The position numbers and the translations under genes are program-made. Of a stretch of 64,000 bases of DNA, positions 54,628 through 63,990 are shown in pieces; positions within the stretch are counted from its first letter, which is position 1; each line of letters begins with the position of its first letter. The DNA lies in assembly GCA_030220185.1 (NCBI GenBank), contig JASPKZ010007537.1, positions 235,001-299,000 on the forward strand, read 5' to 3'. Under the pieces are notes generated by a model, which did not search any database, had not been told where the DNA came from, and saw only the letters and a list, made by a program, of their open reading frames with translations. The DNA is from Diploptera punctata. Lineage: Eukaryota > Arthropoda > Insecta > Blattodea > Blaberidae.

Positions 54628-55235
54628 TAAGTAATGCCATGAGTGATTTCCAAATTATCGATAAATTCACGACTCACGAAGTGAGGAGTGAATTTATCTA
54701 GAGAATTTGGAAATCAAGAGTGGCATTTGTTAGGACTATTTAACGAATAAAATTAAGCTGTTTACTCACAAATCATTATTTAACTATAGTTATTTTAAAA
54801 TATTTATATATTTAATGTAAACGGCGATGTTTGAAAACAAATGAGAAACTATAGGTACGCTTCTACTGCTTCTTTTGTTTATCACTGCAACCAGATCATG
54901 CTATTTATTGCCAAAGGAATGCAATATTGTAAGGAGGAGCTTTCTTTAATATGGTGATTATAACACTGATAAATATTTGGTGAAACACGACTCTGATTGG
55001 TTGTAAAACAGAAATCATTGAAACGTGATTGGTCATTGACTCCCATTTGGGGCATGAGTTAAATAGTCATAAGTAATGCCATGAGTGATTTCCAAATTAT
55101 CGATAAATTCACGATGTCACGAAGTTTTTGCAGTGATGAACAAATTAAACATAATAAACGTTTGTCATTTGTTTTCAAAGATCGCCGTTTATATTAAATA
55201 TATAAATATTTTAAAATAACTATATTTAAATAATG
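54628..55235 (+). repeat. R2 repeat with foldback ends at both sides
   Basis: The unit GCCATGAGTGATTTCCAAAT, TATCGATAAATTCACGA occurs at 54640 and again at 55079. At the left it folds with GTGAATTTATCTAGAGAATT, TGGAAATCAAGAGTGGCA. Between are AACGGCGATGTTTGAAAAC and GAAACGTGATTGGTCATTGA. Non-coding. Confidence 0.6.
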
Positions 55236-55580
55236 ATTAAATGAAGATGTTGAGAGCAATAGCAGGATGCCAAAGGACCGATAAAAAGAAAAACGAAGAT
55301 ATAAGAAGGGAACTCCTTTTGTCGAGTGTATTTCAGGTTTATCAATATTGTCTCATTAAGTTTAAATGAAGATATACAGAGATACCAACAAGAATGGAAA
55401 AAATCATCTGAGGAGAATGGCAAGAAATAGACTTCCAAAATTGGCATTCCAATATACTCCAACTGGACATAGGGACCAAGGAAGATCAACACATCGGTGG
55501 AAAGATCAAGACCATCTTCGCTAGGTTTACCGTACAGGCCACATGGCCTAAAACGAATTTGTTCATGATGATGATGAACT
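55236..55580 (+). mobile_element. RT family J/F-like C-terminal end
   Basis: Plus: MLRAIAGCQRTDKKKNEDIR and RREL (F-like), then SLNEDIQRYQQEWK and after a frameshift LPKLAFQYTPTGHRDQGRST-type sequence of family J; 3' UTR ACAGGCC-ACAT-GGCCTAA at 55535-55551 and (ATG)n tail. Confidence 0.7.
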
Positions 55581-55711
55581 TAATATATTTAATCTCTGCG
55601 AAAGAATAAAATATTGTCAAAATGCTTATCTTCAGCACTTATTACGAATGAATGAACAGCGCATACCAAGAAGAATGTATAATTATAAACCAAAAGGGAG
55701 AAGAAAAGATA
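55581..55711 (+). mobile_element. RT family K fragment
   Basis: Frame reads LNIFNLCERIKYCQNAYLQH, LLRMNEQRIPRRMYNYKPKG, RRKDI: an ORF2 C-terminal stretch that stops where family L starts. No tail of its own. Confidence 0.65.
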
Positions 55712-55908
55712 TTTAACAACAAGATACAGTTGAAAGAACATGTAGAAAGAATGGAAGAAAGTAGATTACCAAATAAAATCTTCCATTATTTTCCAAGAGG
55801 AAGAAGAGATGTCGGACGTCCTCGGAAGAGATGGTCTTAGATCTATTAGTGAAGACGGAACAGGCAACTCTTGCCTAAACCAGGAAGTGAAGAAGAAGAA
55901 GAAGAAGG
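55712..55908 (+). mobile_element. RT family L 3' end
   Basis: LKEHVERMEESRLPNKIFHY, FPRGRRDVGRPRKRWS, stop at 55838, then the 3' UTR hairpin AGGCAA-CTC-TTGCCT (55862-55876) and (GAA)n. Parent type of the 47-bp stub at 38330. Confidence 0.75.
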
Positions 55909-56020
55909 GAGAAGAACGTTGGGAAGACCATTGAAGAGATGGAAGGACCAATTCGACCTATAATGAGATCGGAACAGGCCATTGGGCCTAATCATTGTTG
56001 TTGATGATGATGATTTGTGA
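55909..56020 (+). mobile_element. RT family M 3' end
   Basis: GRRTLGRPLKRWKDQFDL, stop, then ACAGGCC-ATT-GGGCCTAA (55975-55991) and a (TGATGA)n tail. About 110 bp, so strongly truncated. Confidence 0.7.
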
Positions 56021-56184
56021 GTAAACAGCTTAGTTTTATTCGTTAAATAGTCCTAACAAATGCCATGATTCAGATCAGAAGCGGCTATGAACCTACAGGT
56101 TCGATAGTATGTGATTTAATTACTTAGGACCCTTGTAATTTGGGATTTAAAAAATAATGTTTAAACCAATAATATTTTACTGTA

Positions 56185-56764
56185 CTTACTCACTGGCACT
56201 ATCGAACCCGTAGGTTCATGCCCGCGCGGACATAAGCTCTCCATACATCCCTATCCTGAGCTAATGCTTTCCAAACATTCCCTGTATAATCTCCGATTGA
56301 GGGTCTTTCCACTTTTCAGCGGTTGCCCTTTTACCAGCCGGCTGCTGGCCCTTCACATCCACATGTGTCAATCAAAGAGGTAGATGATCAACAGCCAGTG
56401 TAGGGGTGACATGTGGTTAGCATGTCGAGTCCCCCAGCCGTTATAGCTGGTTCCTCAACCTGGAGCCGCTACTTATTGTAGCTACCCAATTGCCTCACGA
56501 TGCTGGGTGGGCACCGGTCCCAAACTGGCCGAAATACCATGAGAAAATTTCTTCCCCCATGGAGATTCGAACCAGCTCAAGTCCCGTAGCTCTGCGCCAA
56601 GGTTTCCTACCTTAACCGCTCGGCTACGGCGCGGGACCCCTGTATAATCTACTTCTCTCAAATCATAGTTAATGTTGTTCTCCCACCTCATTCTTGGTCT
56701 ACCAACTGGGCGTTTTCCCTCTGGTTTTCCTACAAGAAGCTTCCATGCACGTCTTTCATTCCCC
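56185..56764 (-). mobile_element. RT family A 3' end carrying the same SINE C (locus 2)
   Basis: Minus strand: GNERRAWKLLVGKPEGKRPV, GRPRMRWENNINYDLREVDY (56641-56760), then a full SINE C, then the rest of family A to its GTAA tail at 56185. AATATTTTACTGTA flanks the whole at 56171-56184 and 56765-56778, 14 bp perfect. The SINE sits at exactly the same family A position as at 24555. Confidence 0.92.
56293..56637 (-). mobile_element. SINE C inside RT family A, 13-bp TSD
   Basis: Full-length SINE C with intact A box (CGTAGCCGAGCGGTTAAGG) and B box (GGTTCGAATCTCC). CCCTGTATAATCT at 56280-56292 and 56638-56650 is the complement of the TSD at 24542. Confidence 0.92.
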
Positions 56765-57029
56765 AATATTTTACTGTAAGTAAACAAAATTGTTATTATG
56801 TTGCAGACATTTTTTATTATGTATTGTGTTAAATGTTCACATGAAAATTGGAAACAATCGTGCATTTCAAGGCTTGTGTTCTCACATTTTCCTAGAACGT
56901 GTCCTATATCAGTTTAACACCATTTAACTAAGTTTTCAGACATATGTGCTATAAAATCAACAAATTATGCAGATTATAAAGTACTTTAACAAAATGAAAA
57001 ACTTCACGACTTAACAATTGTTATTCTTT

Positions 57030-57720
57030 TTACACGCTTTATATTAGCATGACCTGTATATATTTATCTATGTAACGGAATCTTTCAAACGATTTTCACC
57101 CCTTAAAATCATTGGATCGACTTGAAACTTTGTATACTTGTAAAGGACCCGTGGCAATACAATAATTTCATATTTAGTTTGTAAAATCGTGGCCAGAATC
57201 AACAGAAAATAAAAAAAAACAAAAAGTGTATTTTTATCTATGTAACGGAATCTTTGAACACGATTTTCACCCACTTAGAAACATTGGATCGACTTGAAAC
57301 TTTGTATACTTGTAATGGACCCGTGAAAATACAATAATTTCATATGTTGTTTCTAAAATCATGGCCAGAAGCATCAGAAAATAAAAAAGTGTCTTTGTAT
57401 CTATGTAACGGAATGTTTGAACACGATTTTCACCCACTTAGAAACATTGGATCGTCTTGAAAGTTTGTATACGTATAAAGGACCCGTGACAATACAATAA
57501 TTTCATATTTATTTTCTAAAATTCTGGCCAGAATCGTCAGATAAAAAAAAAGTGTCTTTGTATCTATGTAACGGAATCTTTGAACACGATTTTCACCCAC
57601 TTAGAAACATTGGATCGACTAGAAACATTGTAATCTTGTAAAGGACCCGTGACAATACAATAATTTCATATGTTGTTTCTAAAATCCTGGCCAGAATCAT
57701 CACAAAATCAAACAAATGAA
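57030..57720 (-). repeat. R3 copy III: four ~165-bp tandem units
   Basis: Begins with the complement of ACAGGTCAAGCTAATATAAAG, then four units starting near 57065, 57235, 57399 and 57561, each with ATCTATGTAACGGAATC, GATTTTCACCC, CATTGGATCGACT, AAGGACCCGTG and TGGCCAGAATC. Confidence 0.85.
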
Positions 57721-57769
57721 AACTGGTATAATAGGTTGCGGACTTGTCGACTTTTTAGTCAATCGTTGT

Positions 57770-57855
57770 AAGAGCTCAGTTGGTAGAGCGGTGAAGTCTA
57801 GTGGTATATAATTTCAGTAATCCATTGGTAGCTGGTTCAAATCCGGCTGGGAGGA
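57770..57855 (+). repeat. tRNA-Tyr-like head with intron-like insert (copy III)
   Basis: Plus: AGCTCAGTTGGTAGAGCGGT, AGTCTAG, TGGTATATAATTTCAGT, AATCCATTGGTAGCTGG, TTCAAATCCGGC. Same features as copy II, with CTA again at the anticodon position and no 5' acceptor pairing. Confidence 0.65.
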
Positions 57856-57959
57856 TTTTTTTAGAGTATTACTTTTAGCTCATACTACAGTAGTATCGAA
57901 TTTAAATATTTACATTTTTATCTTATTCTGTAAAATATTAAAAATGAAAAATAAATGAT

Positions 57960-58405
57960 AGTTAAAAAAACTAAAACAACGCGCTTTATTAGAAACCGAA
58001 CTAAAAAATTTTAATTTCCAACACGTTTGGGATAAAATTAAAGTGGTCAACAAAAAAAATCATCTCCAACACATATAGAATAAAACTAGAGTTATCAACA
58101 AAAAGAAAATAATTTTACCATCATAAGCGTGGGGTGCTTTTTATGATTTTTACATTTTCTTCTTAGAGACTTTTACCAATATCTGTTTTTAGGTATATTA
58201 CTTCATATAGAGCACCCCACGCTTTTGATGGTAACATTATTTTCTTTTTGTTGATAACTCTAGTTTTATTCTATAAGTGTTGGAGATTATTTTTTTGTTG
58301 ACCACTTTAATTTTATCCCAAACGTGTTGGAAATTAAAATTATTCTACATTTTTTAGTTCGGTTTTCTAATAAAGCGTGTTGTTTTAGTTTTTTTAAACT
58401 ATTAT
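57960..58405. repeat. Composite repeat R3, copy III: palindrome
   Basis: Arms 57960-58136 and 58212-58405, loop between. Ends CTAATAAAGCGTGTTGTTTT on the outside, as in copy I. Confidence 0.75.
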
Positions 58406-59019
58406 TTATTTCTTGCCAATGATAAAGGATATTCTAAATAGGAAGGCAACTCTACGCGAAAATAAGATTAAAGGCCAGTTAATAAGAGGGAGTTTGAAAC
58501 AGCAACTGCTGGTCATGACAAGGGGAGAGTCACTGTATGTACTTTGAGGGATCTCGCAGAATCGATCTCTATGTGGGGGGAATAGATACACGTGGCAGCC
58601 ACATTTGTGCCAACATTCATGAAGAAATGCAGACAGACACGACAAGGGTTAAGTGACAAAATAAAAAAGCGCTTCTGCACACAGATTATAATGTCTGAGG
58701 ACAAGAATCCTTATTTGTTTTACCAAGACAGAACTTAAAATAGAAGTTTGTAAAGTCTTCGTTTCTTCTTTTAAAGGTCAAATCCAATATCTTCAGTAAA
58801 GGATTTCACTAAAAACATAGAACACATTATCACTGAACTAAACTATATGTATATAAGACTGTAAGTTATTAAAAAATCGTCTCTATATTAATTTAGGCAG
58901 ATTAAAAAAAAAATCTAAAAGTTCTCTCTTAGTCTTAGTGTTATGGAGATCATGGCATCAACATGAATTGGACCAAAGTCCCATTTTGACTTAATTCACT
59001 ATGGGTTGATCCTGGAATC
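58406..59019. other. No recognised features
   Basis: Two overlapping minus frames (58406-58645, 58513-58704) have no motif; no repeat recognised. Confidence 0.3.
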
Positions 59020-59023
59020 TTAA

Positions 59024-59247
59024 CCCTTAAATTGGCGAAACAATTTCTGGTGTCAGTTATTCAAATGTTTCGGACCGCAAAGAAAACTAAATCATCTAAA
59101 ACTCAAAGTTATTATTATAGGCTACATTATTACGTAATTTGACACGAACATAAGTAATTTATAATCATGTGTTTTTATTGTTTAAATATAATAATAAATT
59201 AATTAATTAAATTATTGTATCTTAAAGTTAAAGTGTGAAGTTAAGGG
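59024..59247. mobile_element. piggyBac-type MITE, copy 2
   Basis: 224 bp, CCCTTAAATT start, TTAAGGG end, TTAA at 59020-59023 and 59248-59251. Interior shares TCAGTTATTCAAATG and CGGACCGCA with copy 1. Confidence 0.72.
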
Positions 59248-59296
59248 TTAAAGTCAGAGTACGTACATTGCTTTACCAATGTGGTGTATATTTTAA

Positions 59297-59335
<39 letters not shown>

Positions 59336-59434
59336 GCTCAATACTAATAAAATTCATTGTTAAAACCGGTGAGGTGGAGAGTCATAAAATAAGTTTACCT
59401 AAGAAGGTATTTAACTTATTTTATTTTATTATTA

Positions 59435-59716
59435 TGCTGCCTTGTCACGCAGCGGGCCCAGGTTCGATTCCCGATCGGGGCAGTTTTTCTGGGTAAGGTT
59501 TTTATCGGAGTTTTTCCTCACCTGTAAGACAAATGTCAGGAAAACTTTGAGGCTCAAACGGTCCCCGAAATCATATGGCCATCATCATCATCCTTATCAT
59601 CCCTCACCGGTGTGGAAAGCAACGGGAAGCTACCACACCTATGATTCCCTAGTAAAGCATGAAAATGCTATGATTACAGTGAAAGACCTGCCCTCGGGCA
59701 GAATTACTATGGATGA
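59435..59716 (+). mobile_element. SINE A (tail type 2), head clipped
   Basis: Starts GCTGCCTTGTCACGCAGCGG, just inside the head, and keeps the B box GGTTCGATTCCC, the body and the type-2 tail (AGCATGAAAATGCTATG, CTGCCCTCGGGCAG), followed by (TTA)n. Confidence 0.85.
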
Positions 59717-59735
59717 TTATTATTAATTATTATTA

Positions 59736-59815
<80 letters not shown>

Positions 59816-59825
59816 AGATACAAGC

Positions 59826-60008
59826 AATTAAATTGGTAAGGACATGTACGACGAATGCAAGAAGAAAGGTTGCTCAGAAAAATATTGGAATGGTGTCCAC
59901 CAGGAAGGAGGAGGAAAGGAAGACCTCGAAACTCGTGGATGCAAGAAATAAGGACTGGAATGAGAACAAGAGAACTGGAGGACATGGAGTGGATAGATAG
60001 ATACAGTA
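59826..60008 (+). mobile_element. RT family D C-terminal end
   Basis: LNW-GHVRRMQEERLLRKI, LEWCPPGRRRKGRPRNSWMQ, RELEDMEWIDR in the plus frame 59855-60040; it then runs straight into family A without a tail. Confidence 0.75.
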
Positions 60009-60312
60009 AACTACATGCTCTTTATAGGAAGCCAATATAATGAGAACAGTTAAGTCTCATAGACTGCGATGGGCAGGACATGTGGCACGAATGGGGAATG
60101 AAAGACGTGCATGGAAGTTTCTTGTAGGAAAACCAGTGAGAAAACACCCAGTCGGTAGACCAAGAATGAGGTGGGAGAATAACATTAACCATGATTTCAG
60201 GGAAGTAGATTATACAGGGGATGATTGGACAACATTAGCTCAGAATAGGGATGTATGGAGAGCTTATGTCCGCGCGGCCATGAACCTACGGGTTCTATAG
60301 TGCTAGTGAGTT
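60009..60312 (+). mobile_element. RT family A 3' end
   Basis: Starts at the LHALYRKPI block, then the frame 60040-60300 (open for 86 codons): VKSHRLRWAGHVARMGNERR, GRPRMRWENNINHDFREVDY, DVWRAYVRAAMNLRVL. Ends GTGCTAGTGAG. Confidence 0.88.
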
Positions 60313-60550
60313 ATTTATACTGTAATTTAAGATTTCAATGCAATATTATTACTCCTTCCAATAAGCTTTTTATCTATTAGTTCAGTTATTGACTAAATAC
60401 TAGTAGGCCTACCCTTTACTGGCTTTCTTCGATATAAAGCCTATTGGAAGACTTCCAGAAACTATTCGTTTGTGAGTGGGAGGTTGAACGAATCGATTTA
60501 CAGGGATCTAAACCGATACAGGCTACTTCCATTAAAAAAAAGTTGTCTAT

Positions 60551-60655
60551 TAATTAAATAAAAATAAAACGTAGTTTTATTTGATTTTCATATTTATTAT
60601 ATAATTCAGTGACGGCTGTTTCGGTACACTGTACCTTCTTCAGACATGTTAAATT
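60551..60655 (-). repeat. Single H1-type arm with hammerhead-like core
   Basis: One arm of the 5681-5896 palindrome. Minus strand: CTGAAGA (60637-60643), GGTAC-AGT-GTACC, GAAACAGCCGTC. A related AT palindrome, without the core, lies at 62165-62225. Confidence 0.6.
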
Positions 60656-60659
60656 ATGA

Positions 60660-61630
60660 ATTGTGTTCCAACTGATCTAAGCAACAATACAACAATATTT
60701 ATTTAAATTTTTAAATTTTAACAAAGGGGATTCATTCAAATCAAGTTGAGAATTTAACAGTTTTTTACTACTTTTAAATTTATTAATTTCTACAGCCTCC
60801 AAAAAGATCTAACTTCTTACCCTTATCACAAATATGTAAAATTTCAAAATTTGGATCGAAACAATGATTAAATTGGAATAGGTGGTTAGCATATTTTGAA
60901 TATTATATTAAAAAAGTTATCTCTTTTCTCTTATCTCGACCGTGAGCAAAGATAAAACAAACTATGTACTGACAAATATTTCGTTACTGGCTGACCGAAC
61001 TATTATTGATCCTAAATAGTGATACAATAAAAAAAAAAATGTATGACCAGGCTCATTATGAAATGCACGGAATGATTTAAAAGCAGGAATTATAAAAGAC
61101 CACAAGCCATATTAGTTATCTTATTTCCTTAACTGCAAAGAGTGATAATAAAGATTTCCGTGTAAAAAATGACATTATTGTACCATTATTAAAAAAATAT
61201 AGAAGTACATTCGATCAGAAAAAAAAACTTAAGCTATGACTATATCCAAATTCACACATGACTGCGACCAATTTATAACAATTGTGACTGACTGTAGTGA
61301 AAGCAATAACTATAATGCGTAACCACAAGAGTTGTTATTGCGCACTGTTTAAAAAATGGGATAAATTTAAGTTTTAAGTAAATTTCACTAATTTTCAAAA
61401 TGTTCAATAAAATGTAACCAACATTATCCTGACATATATTGCCAACTCATGGATTAAGAGAGAGCTAAAATCTATCAACTGCAAGAGAGTAGATTTACAG
61501 AGAGAGATATTGCAGGCTTTAAGTTTTCTTGCATTCAGTGTCTCAACGTTTCTTCAAACATCTGCAACTTTCATCTTCAAACAATATTTTGAATATGTTA
61601 CGAGGTAAATAGTTGTATTTCACATCTGAA
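60660..61630. other. AT-rich, no recognised features
   Basis: No gene or repeat family recognised over nearly 1 kb. Confidence 0.35.
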
Positions 61631-61641
61631 ATCTATAAAAT

Positions 61642-62013
61642 GCCCCTCAAAGGATGCAGAAAATAATCTTGGCGACAGAAATGGATGGAATACGGAGGAG
61701 TATGAGAATATCCAGGCTACATCATATTCGAAATACATATATCAGACAAGAAATGAATGCACAAGAAACTGTTACCGTAGGATAATAAAGTGGTATGGAC
61801 ATGTACAGCGGATGTCGGAAGACCAGTGGCCTAAACAGATGGTACCAGGCAGAAGGAAGAGGGGGAGAAGTAGAAGAACATGGAATGAGGGAATATATGA
61901 TGCCATGATGAAGAGGGGTATGGAAGATGGGCAATGGGAAGATAGGAATCTCTGGAAAGCAGGAATCAAGGGCTAACTGCTGTAAAGTGGAAATTCTGTA
62001 TTAAGTAAGTAAG
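61642..62013 (+). mobile_element. RT family H 3' end with 10-bp TSD
   Basis: QRMQKIILATEMDGIRRSMR, then WYGHVQRMSEDQWPKQMV, GRRKRGRSRRTWNEGIYDAM, GQWEDRNLWKAGIKG and stop at 61974, tail GTAAGTAAG. TCTATAAAAT at 61632-61641 and 62014-62023. One frameshift and stops near 61770 separate the halves. Confidence 0.82.
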
Positions 62014-62413
62014 TCTATAAAATCTAAAAATATTTTCAAATTACGAAAAAATCTCAAAATCAAATAAATATATTTTCAAGAATAATAATAATAATCGGTG
62101 AAAATGTATAAATACTGTATATCAACAATATTAAGATTAATCAATTGAGTTGGTGTTTACTTGATGAAAATCAATATTTGTTAATTAAATAAATATAAAA
62201 CTACGTTTTATATTTATTTAATTAACAAATATTAAGATTCATTATAAACTCCGTTGAGGTGTTATTCACAGTTTAGAATTCTAAACTCTGAATACTGTAT
62301 ATGGATTTAGTATCTTTGATCACTGCTACACATAGTAAAATATTTACAAATTACAGTGACATATGGACTAGATTTCTTAGACAAGATATAGATAGACCTC
62401 CTAGAAGGCATAA

Positions 62414-63094
62414 ATAGATGGTCACACACAGAAATACATTATATAATGGAAATGGACAGCTAATGACAAATGATGGAAATTTTGAGGAAGTGGCTGAATT
62501 CAAATACCTAGGAACAATAATCGCAAACAGGAATGAGATGCGCAAAGAAATTAAACATAGGCTCAATTCTGGAAATGCGTGCTATTATGCATTATAGAGA
62601 CTCTTGACATCGCAACTCCTTTCAAAAAACGTAAAACTGAAAAAAATATAAAAATATTATTCTAGCAGTTATATTATATGGATGCGAAACGGTAAGAAGA
62701 TTACGAGTATTTGAGAATAAAGTTTTAGGAACATTTTTGGACCAAAGAGAGATGAACAGACAGGTGAATGGAGAAGACTGCATAACAATGAACTACATGG
62801 TATTTATAGGAAGCCAGACATAATAAGAACACTTAAGTCTCGTAGACTGCGATGAGCAGGACATGTGGCACGAATGGGGAATGAATGAGGTGCATTGAAG
62901 CTTCTTGTAGGAAAACCAGAGGGAAATCGCCGTTGGTAGACCAAGAATGAGGTGGGAGAATAACATTAACTATGATTTGAGGTAAGTAGATTATACAGGG
63001 AATGATTGGAAAACATTAGCTCAGGATAGGGATGTACGGAGAGCTTATGCACGTGCGGCTATGAACCTATGGGCTCGATTGTGTCAGTGAGTTA
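62414..63094 (+). mobile_element. RT family A 3' half, decayed
   Basis: Starts at the TRRN block (AGATGGTCACACACAGAAA) and runs to the family end at GTGTCAGTGAG. Contains EFKYLGTIIANRNEMRKEIK, with stops, a deletion after ILYGCET, and a stop in WAGHVARM. No functional frame. Confidence 0.85.
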
Positions 63095-63374
63095 AAAGGA
63101 ATTTATCCATTAGGTTAATTATGTGATTTGTGTAATAATGAAAATATACAGTATAATAACCAGGCCGAAGGGAAGCTTTTAAAGTAAGCTGGAATAGAGC
63201 TTCAACTTAGGGGAGATGACAATCTTTCAGAATATACATGTGTATATAAGGCGTTTCGAAAATCAATTTACAATGTTAGAGACATGATAGAGGATGTCCA
63301 AGAGGAATATTTTCATGTGCAAAAAATCTTGTAATTCCATCATTTTTATTTTAATTCTGTTAAATTAAATATTC

Positions 63375-63990
63375 ATCATCATCATCATCATCATAAAGCA
63401 CGACAACTTCAACGGTGAAAGTTTTGGCCTCCTCAACAATCCTCCTCCATGCCAATCTGTCTCTTGCCATATTCAAACTAGTCACTTTCATTTTCCTTAG
63501 ATCGTTCATTGTGTCATCCTCCCATCTGATCTTCGGTCTTCCAACAGCTCTGCCTCCTATAGGTTTGCATTTGTAGAGTTTTTTGACCAATCTCTGATCA
63601 TCCATTCTTATCAAATGTCCAAGCCAACCAACTCTGAGAGATCTTATATGGTTTACTATGTTCTGATCTTTTATTCATTTGTTTAATTCGTTATTTGTTT
63701 TGATTCTCCAACAGTTATCAGTTACTCTATTTGGTCCAAATATTCTTATTAAAATTTTTCTTTAAAAAAATAGTAATTTCTGTTTTATTGTTTCTTTTAG
63801 GACCCAAATTTCACAAGCATATGTAACTACTGGTCCAATGAGTGTTTCGTATAACCTTATTTTTGCAGTTTTTGATATTAATTTGCTTTTAAATAAGGTT
63901 CTATTTGCAAAATAAGCTTTATTCCCATTTACCACTCTTTCCTTAATACAAAATGCAATTGAGATTTTTTTAATTACTGTTATTACGAAA
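63375..63990 (-). mobile_element. RT family N C-terminal part
   Basis: Minus: KAYFANRTLFKSKLISKTAK, VVTYACEIWVLKETIKQK, then frame 63360-63614 MIRMDDQRLVKKLYKCKPIG, GRAVGRPKIRWEDDTMNDLR, ARDRLAWRRIVEEAKTF. The tail is (GAT)n. Distinct from family A though the same domain order. It may continue beyond the window. Confidence 0.82.

Noticed and set aside
57770..57855. A functional amber-suppressor tRNA
   Set aside because: CTA is at the anticodon position, but the 5' and 3' acceptor strands do not pair and the sequence is part of a repeated composite.
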